A stretch of 64,000 nt of DNA from Arthrinium phaeospermum (taxonomy: Eukaryota; Ascomycota; Sordariomycetes; Amphisphaeriales; Apiosporaceae): assembly GCA_006503535.1 (NCBI GenBank), contig QYRS01000007.1:2170001-2234000 (forward strand), given 5' to 3'. Shown in pieces: positions 9,660 to 21,311 of this stretch (its first letter is position 1; every line of letters begins with the position of its first letter). A program made the position numbers and the translations under genes. A model generated the notes under the pieces. That model made no database searches and had not been told where the DNA came from. It saw only the letters and a list, made by a program, of their open reading frames with translations.

Positions 9660-11068
9660 CTTGAATGAAGGAGGCGGCGGACGGACAGGTGTGAGCGTTT
9701 GAGACGAAGAAGGGGAATGAATGTGTCGATGGTCGTACTGAAGTTGGAAAAGCTCTGCAGGAGCGTGTACATATGTCGACGAAGCTTGTAGAAGATGATG
9801 GTGAAGAGAGGAGTGCACTGATTGCCGGACGGATGACGTCCTTTTATAGAAGAATCCTCTTCACCCAGTCCCGATGATCATATTGCGCTTCGAGGCTCGG
9901 CTGTGAGTGGTGGAGATTGTCGAATCGTCCCGATGTAACGGCCCGGGCCTTCCTGGTAGCTGGATCTGTTTCGGATCCTGGATTACAAGCGGTAAGAGGA
10001 TGGCGCGGTCCGCGCCGAGCCCTGTCACGCGAGTCAGGATTAATGTAATCTACCCCATCAGCCTGAGCCGAACAGCTTCGTCTTTTGGTAATTACCGAAG
10101 GCACCAAGCATTTCATCAAGGCGTTGATTCTTCCGACGCTCCATCGGTTTTCGTGCGAGTCAGACGTTTGTCGCAGTCGGCCGAAAAAATGAAATTGGAG
10201 ACATATCCAACCACGGCTCTCATGAAACCCGATAGCTAGGTACTCTGAAATGCCGGTTCGCGTGCCTATGCATGGGACAGAGACAGACCTGCTAGTGATG
10301 TCCAGCTAAAACGATGACCAGATGACATTTCCTACCGCGACTCGAGTTGGTGTCCAAGTTATCACCGGTGTCGGCTGCGGCTCTGCTGGCACCATGGTAC
10401 TCCACCCCTTGGCGAGTCTCCCTTGTCAAAATGTATTCCTTGGTGAAGGTCCGATGGTGAGCATGGGTCACAAGAAAGCAAGACACGATATGTTAGATTA
10501 AACAATACCATCATCATCGCATTAACTGTCTTCTATGATGGGCAAAACAGAATCAGGCCCCCCCAAAGGAGAGTGGGTGTCGCTAGCAGATCACTCCGAC
10601 AGCAACAACCCCCTTTCCCGAAAGTGACTGACACTGACAGAGCTTTCGCATCTGTGAAGAACTTTTCCGGCTGTGGTGGCAGCCTGATAAGAATAGTATC
10701 CCCGAAAGCAAAAACTCCGTAAACCGACAGAACACCCAGTTTTCCCCGACCCATTGTATTTTGTTTTTCCCAAGCCCTCTCTCTCTGCCCTCAGAGGAAG
10801 AAAGTAGTAGCAGAACCCATCGCAACCCCAGCACCAGTCTTGCCCATGTAACTCTCAAACAGACCAAACATTGTAATCGTAAAGAAGGGATTCTTCACAG
10901 AAGCGAACTCTTGCGTAGATCCCATCGTACCTAGAAGAAATACTCAGATTAGTAACTGTACGTCGAAGGCGGAGGAGGTATAGCAAAAGGGGCAAGAAGA
11001 GCGTTGAGCGAAGCGACGCTTTGTATGGTTCCTGCTGGGCGGGTGCTTACCTCGACTGAAAGAACAGT
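9660..11068. other. Intergenic between two minus-strand secreted-protein genes
   Basis: Contains the promoter and leader of the small peptide gene (9660-9850) and the 3' flank of the Gly-rich gene. Around 11040-11068 the minus strand reads gtaagc-like and tttcag-like signals, so a 3'UTR intron is possible. No separate gene supported. Confidence 0.45.
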
Positions 11069-12159
11069 CTAGTTCTCAGCAGCCTCGGAGCTGCCAAAGT
11101 CGCGGACATGGGCGCGCTTGTAAGGGCCAGTCTGGCCATTGCCGCCAGCGCCGACCGAGACGGAGCCGCCAACACTGGGCGAGGAGCCGCCAACGGAGAC
11201 GGATCCACCAACACTGGGCGAAGAGCCACCGACAGAGACGGAGCCGCCAGCACTGGGCGAGACGCCGACGGAAACACCGGCACTGGGCGAGACGCCGGCA
11301 TTGACACCGCCAAGGGGAGTGTTGACCTTGGCGCCGACGCCATTCCAGCCGGCGTTGGCGCCGACATCGAAGCCAGGGACGTGGGCTCCGGCCCCGACAC
11401 CGTCCAAGCCGACCTTGGCCCCCGCACCAACACCAGCGACGGGCACGCCCGCGCCGACGCTGACGCCGCCGGGCAGACCGGCGTGCACGCCCGCGCCGAC
11501 GACGCCGGGGAGACCGACGCTGAAGCCAACACCGCCCTGGCCCTGGCCCTGGCCCTGGGCGCCGGCGTAGCCGTTGCCGTTGATGTCGGCGCCGATCTTG
11601 GCGCCGACCTGGCCGAGGACGCCCTTGCCGACGGTGAGGGCGGTGCCGACGACGGGGGCGACGATGCCATCGACGCCGGCCTTGACGGCGCCGCCGACGT
11701 AGGGAAGCGCACCCTTAACGGCGCCGTCGACGTAGGGCAGGGCCCCCTTGACGGCGCCGCCGACGATGGGGAGGGCGCCCTTGACGATGCCGCCGACGAT
11801 GTTGGGGATCTGGACGCCGACGTTGCCGCCGGGGTAGGCGCCCTGGACAGGCGAGGAGCCCGAGATGGACGAGGCAGGCTGCTGCTGGCCGCCGTAGGAA
11901 CCCTGGGCGGGCGACGACTGCTGCTGCTGCTGCTGCTGGCGGGCTGCTGGCCGTAGGTGTCCTGACCCTGGGCAGGCGAGGAGGCCTGGGTGCTGGAGGG
12001 GGTGGGGGCGGGGGCGGCGACGGAGGCGGGCGTGACGGAGGCGGCGGGCTGGGCGCCGTACGAGTCCTGCTTCTGCTGCTCGCCGTAGGCGGCGCCGGTG
12101 GCGGCGACGAAGGGGGCGGCTCCGAGGAGGATGGCGGCGACGACGGCGTTGGTCTTCAT
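11069..12159 (-). CDS. Secreted Gly/Ser/Val-rich repeat protein, frame broken once near the CAG run
   Basis: Starts at ATG 12157-12159 with a signal peptide (MKTNAVVAAILLGAAPFVAA). Next come Ser/Gln/Ala-rich units of the form SSPAQGxxYGQQPASS. In a run of seven CTG triplets on the plus strand (11918-11938) the sense frame must slip by one base. Before it the frame reads poly-Ser; after it, poly-Gln followed by another SSPAQGSYGGQQQPASS unit, which shows both parts belong together (about 363 residues in all). The body has GGAVKGALPYV repeats, long Gly/Val stretches, and three near-identical VGGSVSVGGSSPS units. It ends GPYKRAHVRDFGSSEAAEN, with a potential Kex2 site (KR) 14 residues before the end. 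No Cys-rich domain or GPI signal is seen. Probably a secreted or wall-associated structural protein. The long plus-strand frame opposite it (11108-11956) is a shadow. Confidence 0.65.
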
Positions 12160-14231
12160 CTTGGCTGGTGGAATGGAAAGAAGGAGTGTGACGGGTTTTC
12201 GGTCTGAGTTGAGAGAGTGTCTGTGAGACTGGATCAGGTAGGACTGGGTGAGCTGACTTGAATGACAAACTTGCCAAAAGAGTGTGGTGGAAGGAGTGAC
12301 TGGTGATGATGATGGTAGTTGTGTGATGAGGATAGGAATATTTCCAAGTATGAGGGAGGAGGAAGGATATCCTTTATAGCTGCAACCAGAGGGACTCGGA
12401 ACGTTCGAAGGTCGCGGTCGGTCTTGCTAGGCGGCTGGCTAGCCCTCGGCGGCCCCTTTCTCTGGCCTCGTAGTCGTAGTCGAACGCGCCACTGGAAACT
12501 GGCTTGTTGCTCATCTTGGGGGATTACGCGATCTTTCCCACGCAGCACGTAAGCTTGTGTGGCCTAGAAGGTTGCTGAGTATGTTAGTATTGCACTAGAT
12601 TTCAGGAATGCCAAAGTCCACCGGATGGTGGTTTTTCATTACCCGAAATTCAAAGGAGATGAAACGATCATGTCCATGACGACAGCATCAACTTCACCGC
12701 AAATGAAGCTATGCTGTGGTTGCGTGCCCGAGCACAGCGCCTCTTTTGGTGTCACCAAGTTGACAGAATGTCGTGTAATTAGTTGTGGTTTGTCAAGGGT
12801 TGTCACTGCAATTACCTCTGATGCGGTTGGCATCTTCTTTCAAAAGACTCACAAAGAGCAGGCTACCTCAAAATAATAAATTCAAAAAACAGAGCTCCTT
12901 GCTGCAAGCTAGCCATCTCAAATGCTATGAAAACCCAAGCATGACGGGTTTAGAGCATATTGGCACCCTTTCCCCTCGCCAAAACAACTGTCATGTTCCT
13001 AAACAATAAGAACTTGCCGTAGAAAATTTATTATCATATAGTGAAACAACTGCTCATCACTTGCACCCCAGGATTCTTCTGGAAATGGTACTACCTAGGA
13101 ATATTGAGCATTTGTTGCAGCCAATCCCGTGGATCCAGCCATTGATCGATTCCGAGAATTTTCTCAAGCTCAAAAGCCAATCCCTTCTAGGTACAGAAAG
13201 CATAATTTGTAGCCGCTTTAATGCCTCTCAAGAAGATGGTCCAGGGGCAGTAGCCGAGTGCGGCCGCACTCAGGGGCTACCCGATGCCGGCATATGACCA
13301 AGGAACAACTTACCATATGACTTTTGGAGGCGAGGCCAATATGACATTGGGATGAAAGATGTCCAACTACCCGAAGAAGCCGATGTAAATGAGGGAAATA
13401 CACTTTGCTAATGGTGATGTGGCGCAGACTCGACAGCATCACGGCATCCCCCGGCTTAGGACTAGAGGACCTAGCCCTTGTTGTCATCTTGGACGGCTTG
13501 TAAGATTGAGAGCTACCACAAAAGCGAAGGTGAACCGAGGAGAAGCCAAGACGACGAATGACATGCTCCAGTACTTTGACTTTCCACCCCTTTGGGCCCT
13601 TTTAAGTAGATAATATTCAAAGGCTTGACGGTTAAGGTCACTTCCAGCACAATTGGTGTGTCCAAGGAACCTCGAACGCTTCCAAGCAGCAATATGGGCT
13701 AGAATCAAACATTTACAAGTGGTCATCTCGGCCAAATCAACGGATAGAGGCAGAAGGTCATTCACTGTAAGCCTAAGCTTGCGTTGCTTCCCCAGATTGT
13801 CCCACCTGACACAGGCCAAGCCAGATATAGGTAAGTATGTTTGAATTGATTGCATTCAAGGAGTGTGTCTTTGTTCTCGTAAGGTGTGTGTGTGGCCGAG
13901 AAGCTGACAGGCCGAAAAGGCACATGACTAGCTTTTATGTAAGTAAGTAATAAGGGGGTATAAAACATTATCCGCATCCCCGGGAAACGCCGCCCGCTCG
14001 CTCGCTCGCTTTGCCCCCCAATTCCATGCCGCCCATCCCATTCATTTCCGATTTCCCAAAATGCTTGCTTATGCCCCCGGCCCCGATGAACTCCTGAAGA
14101 TGTTGTTGTTGTTGTTTGTGTAGTCCCGGCTACACGGCCGCCTGATCCGTTTTTGTTTTTACTCCATGCTCTCTTCTTGTTGTTGTTACCCCCAGCCATG
14201 GGTGAAAAGAAAATACTACTGATGATGATCA
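12160..14231. other. Intergenic, no gene supported
   Basis: Begins with the promoter and leader of the Gly-rich gene (12160-12550). The remainder, including AT-richer DNA at 12.6-13.9 kb and a short (gctc)n run near 13995, has only short frames that overlap on both strands. Confidence 0.45.
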
Positions 14232-15002
14232 CTACGGCCTGCCCACGGTGGCGGGCAAGCTCGAGTGCTTCGTGCTCGAGCGCACCAGCCCCCGGAAGGC
14301 CGGGTGGGCCCACAGCGACGGCTGGCGGAGGAGGGCCGTGGGCGGCCGCGTCGGCGCGGCCTCGTCACCGTCCAGGCTCTGTCTGCTGAGCAGCGGCCGC
14401 CGCCCGGAGTCGGTCGAGGGATGCCGCTTCCCCGTCAGGATCTGCCACGTCTGCTCCAGCGAGGCCTCGATGTCCCGCCACTCCTGCACGAAGCCGTCGC
14501 GGTGCTCGTCCGCCGTCATCGGCTCGAGGTAGTAGTCGGACGTCTCGGGCTTGGTCGTCATGCTGGGGTGCCACGACTGCGACCGCATCCTCCGGGGCTG
14601 CCGCGTGTTTGTGTTTGTGTTATTCGTCTTGTTGTTTGTGTTGGCTGCGGACTGGGGCGTCCGAGGTTGTTGGGCTGTTGGGTTGGTGTTGAGCGAAGTC
14701 CGGCTCTGCAGCGTCTTGCGCAGGATGATGTCCCGCTGCACCTCCTCCTCCCAGATCAGGATGGAGCGGCTCAGCTTCCGCCGCCGCTCGTAGTCGTCCC
14801 ACGTCAGGTTCGGGTCGCGCAGGCACGCCTCCCGGTAGCCCGCCAGCTTCCGCTGCCGCCGCCGGCTCCACAGCAGCAGGCCCGTCAGTATCGAGGCCAG
14901 GATCAGGGCGCTGCCGAGGACGGTGGAGATGATGATCAGGTTTCGGCGGCTGTCCGGACCCGAGGCGTCTCTTGGTCGAAGGCCGGCTGTAGGAATGATC
15001 AT
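14232..15002 (-). CDS. Hypothetical single-pass membrane protein
   Basis: One exon of 256 residues from the ATG at 15000-15002. A short, polar N-terminus (PTAGLRPRDASGPDSRRN) precedes one strong membrane segment at residues ~22-46 (LIIISTVLGSALILASILTG). A basic stop-transfer stretch (WSRRRQRK) follows, so the N-terminus is probably outside and the long tail in the cytosol. The tail has an acidic/aromatic helix (DPNLTWDDYERRRKLSRSIL), a Thr/Asn-rich low-complexity linker encoded by repetitive aac/act codons (residues ~110-135), and a conserved-looking end with a tryptophan-rich helix (VQEWRDIEASLEQTWQILTG). I recognise no domain. The architecture resembles fungal single-span proteins of unknown role near the cell surface. 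No intron or frame problem is visible. Confidence 0.75.
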   Translation of the reverse strand: MIIPTAGLRPRDASGPDSRRNLIIISTVLGSALILASILTGLLLWSRRRQRKLAGYREACLRDPNLTWDDYERRRKLSRSILIWEEEVQRDIILRKTLQSRTSLNTNPTAQQPRTPQSAANTNNKTNNTNTNTRQPRRMRSQSWHPSMTTKPETSDYYLEPMTADEHRDGFVQEWRDIEASLEQTWQILTGKRHPSTDSGRRPLLSRQSLDGDEAAPTRPPTALLRQPSLWAHPAFRGLVRSSTKHSSLPATVGRP

Positions 15003-18000
15003 GGCGAACGATTGTATAAGTAATAATAAGTATTTGGTCTTGGTTGGTTATGTATTATAATAATAAGCGAGAGATCATGTTAAGATTAATGTTCATCTCC
15101 GTCTCGGGGAGGGTGTGAGTGAAAGGGACCGACTTTGAGTCAACCTAATCTCGACTCAGCTACCACAGGCACATTATCTGCGGGCTCAGAAGGAGGGACG
15201 AAGAAGCAGAAGATGTAGTAGAGAGAGGCTCCTGTTTTCCGATCTCGAGGAATAAGTAAAGTGTGTGTGTGTGTGTGTGAGTATGCATGCAGCCTGCGGG
15301 AGAGGCAGTGAGTCCGATGCCAGCTCATTAATACCCAACTACAGCAGCTGCAGCCTCCACCATGAAACCGACTGACACCAACCCAGCCCTTTTTGGCGAA
15401 CCTCCCAGGATGACCGACCGACCCTCCCCTCCTCCATCGGTTCACCGCATGGAGTGTGGTGGGTCGCTGTCTCCCTCCCGCATTGCCGTCTATTTTTGAC
15501 CACCCGGAGCTATCAACCACCTCAAACACCCGTCTCTTTTCCCCTCCTCCCAGCGCTGGCTCCGGGGGGCAGAAGGCACAGCCACCATGACACATCAGAT
15601 TGTTTGCCCCGCCGGCGAATCAACAGAGCGGATACAGTTGCACAAAGATTCGGATAGCATCCATGGTCATCAGCTTAAGGGCTTTTGGAGAGCGAGAGAG
15701 AACAAAACCGGGTTTCACCTTATCGTGTATGCAGACTGGCATAAGGGACGGACGGTGGCAGGGCCCTGGGAAAAGGAACCCTCGACAGCTCATTGGTCCG
15801 CCACTAGCCACGTCAGTGGACAACACGAGCATTGGCCTGCAGCTGCACCCTCAAAAGCACTCTAAACACCCTAGCCCGACCGGCTGGCTGGGCCTCTGCG
15901 GCACCACCGTCCTTCGGGTTTTCCATATTCCCTGCAATCTTTTTTTTTCTTTGATCGCCCTAGGCCGACTCCAGATGAACGAGAATTAATGAAATCGCAA
16001 TACTCAATAAGGCGCAGCCGCGCCCATGACGCTTACTGTACGGATTCAATTCCGCGTGGTTTCGAAGTTCGCCGAACGAACGAGGGCACTCCATCCTTCA
16101 ATCAATCAAACCCGCCACCCCCGCCGCCCACTGTCTCTCTGTCTCTCAAAGGTTGGAGATTCAGAGACAAGTTCGACTCACCCTTCAACCCCTGTCGCAT
16201 TGCTGCGCTGCAACGGACGATAAGAAGAGAAGAAATCGCAACGTCCGGGCCTGATCGGCGAATGACGACTATGTTACATTGACTTTACGCTGAGATTCTG
16301 TCAACGCCGGTCTTGGCCTCCCCCCTCTGTCTCGTCAACTGACCCTCGACATAGAACGGCAGGCGAGGGAGGAGAGAAGCCAATGAGGTACCATGCCCGT
16401 CCGGATCCGACAGGATCGGCAGCCTCGAGGTCGTCGTGGCCTCGTATGCATTCAGAGACATCGTACGTCCCTTTGACGCAAACTTTGCCGAATGAAGAAA
16501 ACCCGGCATTGTCGTCCGTTCAGTCGTCAGTCAGTCAGTCTGGAGCACTGGTTTGCTCCCCACAGGCTCCTTTGATATATTAAAGCAAATACATAGTAAG
16601 CGTGGTGGGCCAGAGTTGATGTTTGCCCAGTAATTCAAGGGGGAGAAAAAGGAAGGGTCCTGGGGCATGCTAGTCGGGTTCTAGAAAACCGTGGGGTCGA
16701 GTCCCTGACAGGCTAGGGTTGCACGCTTTACCACCTAGAGGGCGTGATTAGCATAAGGAAGTAAGGAGCTGATTCTGGCCACCTATTCATAGACGCGCCG
16801 TCGCTTTGCAAGCAACTAACAACATGTAAAGCAAAACCGTCGTCGGAGCTGGCACTCCTCAAAGTGGTATGTGGGTATATCCGGATGCCGTCAGAAGTCC
16901 ATCATCATACGATGCCAGAGCGACCGACAAGGGAAAGGAGAGTCAATTGCATGTCGCATACCGGAGCCAATGGCAAAGAAGGCGAAGGCTCAACCAGAAA
17001 AGCCAAGGACGATCAGTAATGCAAGTAGCCTCCGAGGCAGAGAAAGGCAATCTTAAGCGTAGCCGATGTAAATGTGCAAAAGTCCCTGATCTGCTGTTTA
17101 GGTATTAGAGTGTGATGGGTTGACCTGGTGGAGCAATGTCAAGTAGTGTAGGGATGACATCTGCGAAGTCAGCTTACACTCAAGCATCAGGGACGGCCCG
17201 GGGTATTTGGGTTCTGCCGCCTCGAGTCTGTGCATAGAAGGCTTCAGTCGATGTTTTTGGCATCAGCTGTAATGGGCGTCCATTCTTCAACCTTTTTGAT
17301 AATATCTAAGCGAATTGCGACGAGTGCATCTTGATAGGTGGACTGCCCTGCATGGCATTGCATGTATGGAGTATGCACAAGTAGTCTTCGCTTCGGGGGA
17401 TGCGACTTGAAGCTGCCGATCTACGTACGTCCCTCGTCCCATGACCACACGTGGGCAGCGACAACTGGAGTTCGATTTCTGGTTGTTGCTGCTGGGCCGC
17501 TGGGCGTCCTCCAAACCGCATCTCAACTCAGTAAACTCGGTCCCGATCATCAGTCCTAACCAATACCCCTCCTGCCCACCATTTTTATCTGGTGACGGGG
17601 CTAGATAAGTGATAAGGCCGGCTTGGCACCAGTGCCCGTCTGCCGTTCGGCTCCTCTTGATGGTGGAAGCAGCAGCCAGCAGCCTTCCCATTTATTGGGC
17701 GGCATCAATGCCCAGACTTCCCCTTCCCGATTCAGCAAGAACCGAAAAGCAACGACTACATATGAATGCGCAATGCATGCCCTCGCCGCCAAGGCTGGGG
17801 ATAGTTGCTTACAGCCAGAGATATAGCCCATTCGCGCGAACTCTACATGCACCCACGTCAGCTGGGCAGCGACAAAGGCAGGCATCAGCTAAACGAAGAG
17901 AAGAGGTCTTGCGCTAAGATCGTGCTCCAAATAGCTTGCGAACTCTATCAGCAAATCGGGGAGGATTCCTCTCCCCGCTAGTCATTTGACTCCCGTCCTA

Positions 18001-20517
18001 ACCACCTCGTTCATCCAAGACATGCATGACTACCAAGAGCAACTGATCACGCGGAATATATCTACATACTAGTACGGATAACTATACACTCTTTATTGCT
18101 GTGCAGGGCCGACAACGGCGGGACATGTTTAGCAGCAGCACAAGAGCAGGACACACGAGCACGAAGCACGAAGCAGCCCCTCGGCAGCATGTGGCAATCG
18201 GTCAGATGTAACCCTTCCTTTTCTTCACGAATTCTTTCGGGGAAGGGCTAGAGCGCAATGCAACCCCCCATGGGAATAACGTTCTGACACCGAGTTTCAC
18301 AACGACAACGCGACAGGCGACCATTGGACCGGCGGGCGGCCTTGGTGACAGGCCCAGCCAGTCTAGACGCCACCTCCAGAGAGCAGGTTGTACACTTCTG
18401 GCCAGATGATGCGCTAGCGTGGCTCCCGGTGGGTGGGCAGATCTGAGAATGGCCACCAGCCGCCTGCCAACCAGCGCACAGCGCCGCACAGCAAAAGAAA
18501 AAGCAAATCGGCCTGGCTGGGCGCTGTGTCTTGGGTACGTAAGTTAGTCGGCGCGAAGCATGTGAAGACGAGGGCTTGCGAACACTGACGCCTGGCATGC
18601 ATTCATGCCTCGCCTTCTTTTTGATCCTCAGCTCCAAAAGTCAAGTCAAGTTCGTGCTCTACTCGAAACACGACCGCGTCCCCTAAAAGCAGCAGATGAC
18701 AATGCACCCAGCATCAACGCGCCGACAGCATATGCCCATTTAGTCTTGTGGTTCCTCTTTCCGCGAGATTGACGGCGTCCACTTAAAAGCCTCCTTCTTG
18801 CTCGCCTTCCGCGCGCCTTCTCTTTTTTTGGAGGAGACATTATTTGACCCTATTGCCTCCTGAGCCGTATATCCATCCCCCTCTTTCTCGCGGGTTTCGG
18901 TCTCCAAATTCTCAATAGTCGTTGCCAAGTGGACTGGTCGCTGCTATTTGCATCTGTGCGCGCTACCGCTGGGCCTGTCAGCGACATCGGGCGTCGACCT
19001 GAGTGGTTAGGCCTGCCCTCCCACTCCACCACACTGTAACCAGTGACAGCATCCCGTCCGGCCCTCGTGCGTCTTCATGCAAGGGGATCGTCAAAGAATT
19101 GGTAGCCCAATCGACCGGATTTCCCCATCGTCTGGGTGAGGGCTTCAGACGATATTGACCTTATATACAAATCAATCTCCAAGATCTGGAATCTCATCTG
19201 CAAACTTATTTATTGTCGACAAATCAATCTCATCAACAACGGCCTGGCCAACTGGTTGTCCCTCCTGTCTCTTGTCGGAAATACCCTATCCCCAAATACC
19301 GGTAACATTGCGTATCACCACAGAGATCCAGCGGTTATCTAGCGCCCGTCCCCACTGCAGCGGCCCCTCCCTATCCTATTCAGAGCAACGGCGCCAGTGC
19401 AACGTGGGGAGAGATTTGCCCTGCTCTCAAGCCTTCTCAAGCGGGGTCACGATTCTTGCAATTCCTAGGCCTCATTTGGGACAAGCGACGGCAGACCGCC
19501 TTTCGCTCAACAAAAGTTGGGGGTGCAAATTCCCGGATTTGTGGCTCGCCTCGAATTCGGGGGGTCATTCACGATCGGCTAGCACCCTTCTCTAGGGTCA
19601 GAAAACTCAGCTCACCGACTTATATTCTCCCTTTAGAAGAGGAAGAAGCCGACCCTGCGATTACATCCTTGATCACCAGATTTGTGACCAGGGGAGTCAG
19701 ACTTCTATCGGTCCGGCACCGAGCATTAGACTTTCCGGCACTCTCGCCGGGCCTTGCTCAGCAGACGGGAAAATCAAAGGATAATAGAGGGAAGAAGAGG
19801 GAGTTCCCGCTACTGGCCCGCGCACACCAATAGTTGTCAGCATTCATTCGAATCGTCCCATCCGCGGACCATCCTGGTTGAAGACCTGGTTGAAGAGGGG
19901 AAATAGTGCTCCGGCCTAGCACTACTCCTGCATGCCGACCTCTTGCAAACCACATTTACCATCGTGCATTTGCATTTGCGAACCAGCCCTAATGCGCCTG
20001 TGTGCCAATGGCATTTGATCCCTTTCCTGCAGATTATCGTCTGAACTACCCTCCCCCTTCCACTCTACCGATCGTGCCCGTCTCACTGCATACGTCAATT
20101 ATATTCTCGTGTACCCACTCTGCAGCCGGCGTACCGTTTTCTGGAAATTAAGATCGAACCCCCCCATCGGTGCGTCTCGTGAACCTGGCTCGTCGACACA
20201 GACCGCAACTCCATAACGGCTCCGTCCTGCTCGCCCTGGGACCAATAGTTTTCCCACCGCAGCAACCATCTTTGTCCCTGAGCTCCTTTATATAGCTAGT
20301 CGAGCCGCAAACTCGGGTCCTGCCTTAAACCAAGAGTCAATTGGACCTGTCGACTTTTCTTTGTCGGGACTTCTGGAAGGTTCAAGAGAAGAAGTCAAAA
20401 AAGACGGTCGTTCAAGCTCAAGCCGTACTACTTCTGCTACAACGAGCCGCTGCCTGCGAGTGAGACATCCGGAGGTCGTACACAACCAGAGCATAAGAAC
20501 CACAATTTCCCAGCACA
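15003..20517. other. Long stretch (5.5 kb) without a supported gene
   Basis: I see only short frames. A (gt)n microsatellite lies at about 15260-15280. On the minus strand around 18650-18925 two overlapping frames share a Lys/Arg/Glu-rich reading followed by a hydrophobic segment (WAYAVGALMLGALSSAAF); they might be a small frameshifted gene but have no good start. Around 16680-16740 there is tRNA-like sequence that does not fold properly. Composition is mixed, without tandem repeats. Confidence 0.4.
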
Positions 20518-20669
20518 ATGGTCCATTATCGTGATGCCAGCCTGCACCGGTCAGGATCTCGAACAAGCAACGCCGCCTCCGACGTGAGCTATCACAGCTT
20601 TCAACAACTCGGGCAGTTCGAGCCGGCCAGCCCCAAGAACACAGCAGTTCAGACCAAGCCGCCCTCGAC
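20518..20669 (+). other. Possible upstream ORF or displaced N-terminus of the acidic protein
   Basis: ATG 20518, preceded by agcacaATGg, opens a frame of 89 codons that overlaps the main start at 20670 in another phase. Its first ~50 residues are Ser-rich and plausible as protein. Either it is an inhibitory uORF, which would tune translation of the downstream protein, or one base is missing and both belong to one chain. Confidence 0.35.
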
Positions 20670-21311
20670 ATGGAAGAACGTCCCGTTTTCACCATGCCCA
20701 TGCGACGACAGGATTCGGGCTATGAGTCGATCCCGTCCGGGTCCAAGTCGGGCGGGTCCCAGGTCTCTAGCCGTCGCACCTCCATGACATCTTCTTCAAC
20801 GTCTTCTTCCTCTCATCACGCGAGGCCCGGCACGCGACCTTCCATTCACCGGGCAACTCGCTCCACCCCTGCCTCGCGCACGGGGTACACGAGTGGATAC
20901 GGGCTGTGCCGGCCCAGCTCGCAGCAGCAGTCCGTCTCGTACTACCATTTCCCCGACCCGGACGATGAAGAAGAAGAAGACGCCGACCACGTCGATGAAG
21001 AAGATGAAGACGACGACGACGACGACGAGATGACCGGGACAGTCTACCCGCCGCCGCCGCAGACGACGCACTACTGGACCAGCGACCACACGCGGCGGCT
21101 CGAGTACGCGGCCATCGACGCCGCGAGCCAGGGCGTCAAGGGCTGGATGCTGCGGCACGTCGTGCCCGACTGCTTCATCCCCAAGGAGAACCGGCGGCTG
21201 CGCTTCGACGACGACTCGGGCAGCGTGCGCCGGTACCGCCTCGACCTCGACGACGACGTGCCGGAGAAGGAGGGCGGGCGCAAGCTGGGGTGGCTGTTTG
21301 GGCGCGCGTGA
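20670..21311 (+). CDS. Acidic, Ser-rich hypothetical protein
   Basis: A frame of 213 residues starting MEERPVFTMPMRRQDSGYES. The first ~60 residues are Ser/Thr/Arg-rich and look phosphorylatable (SRRTSMTSSSTSSSS). Residues ~97-121 form an almost pure Asp/Glu run (DDEEEEDADHVDEEDEDDDD). The C-terminal ~70 residues look folded and conserved: TTHYWTSDHTRRLEYAAID, then KGWMLRHVVPDCFIPKENRR and a final basic tail. An overlapping frame from ATG 20518 (89 codons) could be an upstream ORF, or the true N-terminus if a single base is missing between 20640 and 20670. Its residues (SGSRTSNAASDVSYHSFQQ) also look coding. Family common in filamentous ascomycetes in my recollection; function unknown. Confidence 0.72.
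   Translation: MEERPVFTMPMRRQDSGYESIPSGSKSGGSQVSSRRTSMTSSSTSSSSHHARPGTRPSIHRATRSTPASRTGYTSGYGLCRPSSQQQSVSYYHFPDPDDEEEEDADHVDEEDEDDDDDDEMTGTVYPPPPQTTHYWTSDHTRRLEYAAIDAASQGVKGWMLRHVVPDCFIPKENRRLRFDDDSGSVRRYRLDLDDDVPEKEGGRKLGWLFGRA

Noticed and set aside
11108..11956. Long plus-strand open frame (282 codons) opposite the Gly-rich secreted gene
   Set aside because: Pure Asp/Ala/Gly/Arg bias, no domain, and the opposite strand has a signal peptide and structured repeats; it is a GC-rich shadow.
16660..16760. tRNA-like sequence with a ggtcgagtccc box
   Set aside because: No acceptor stem or A box that fits on either strand.
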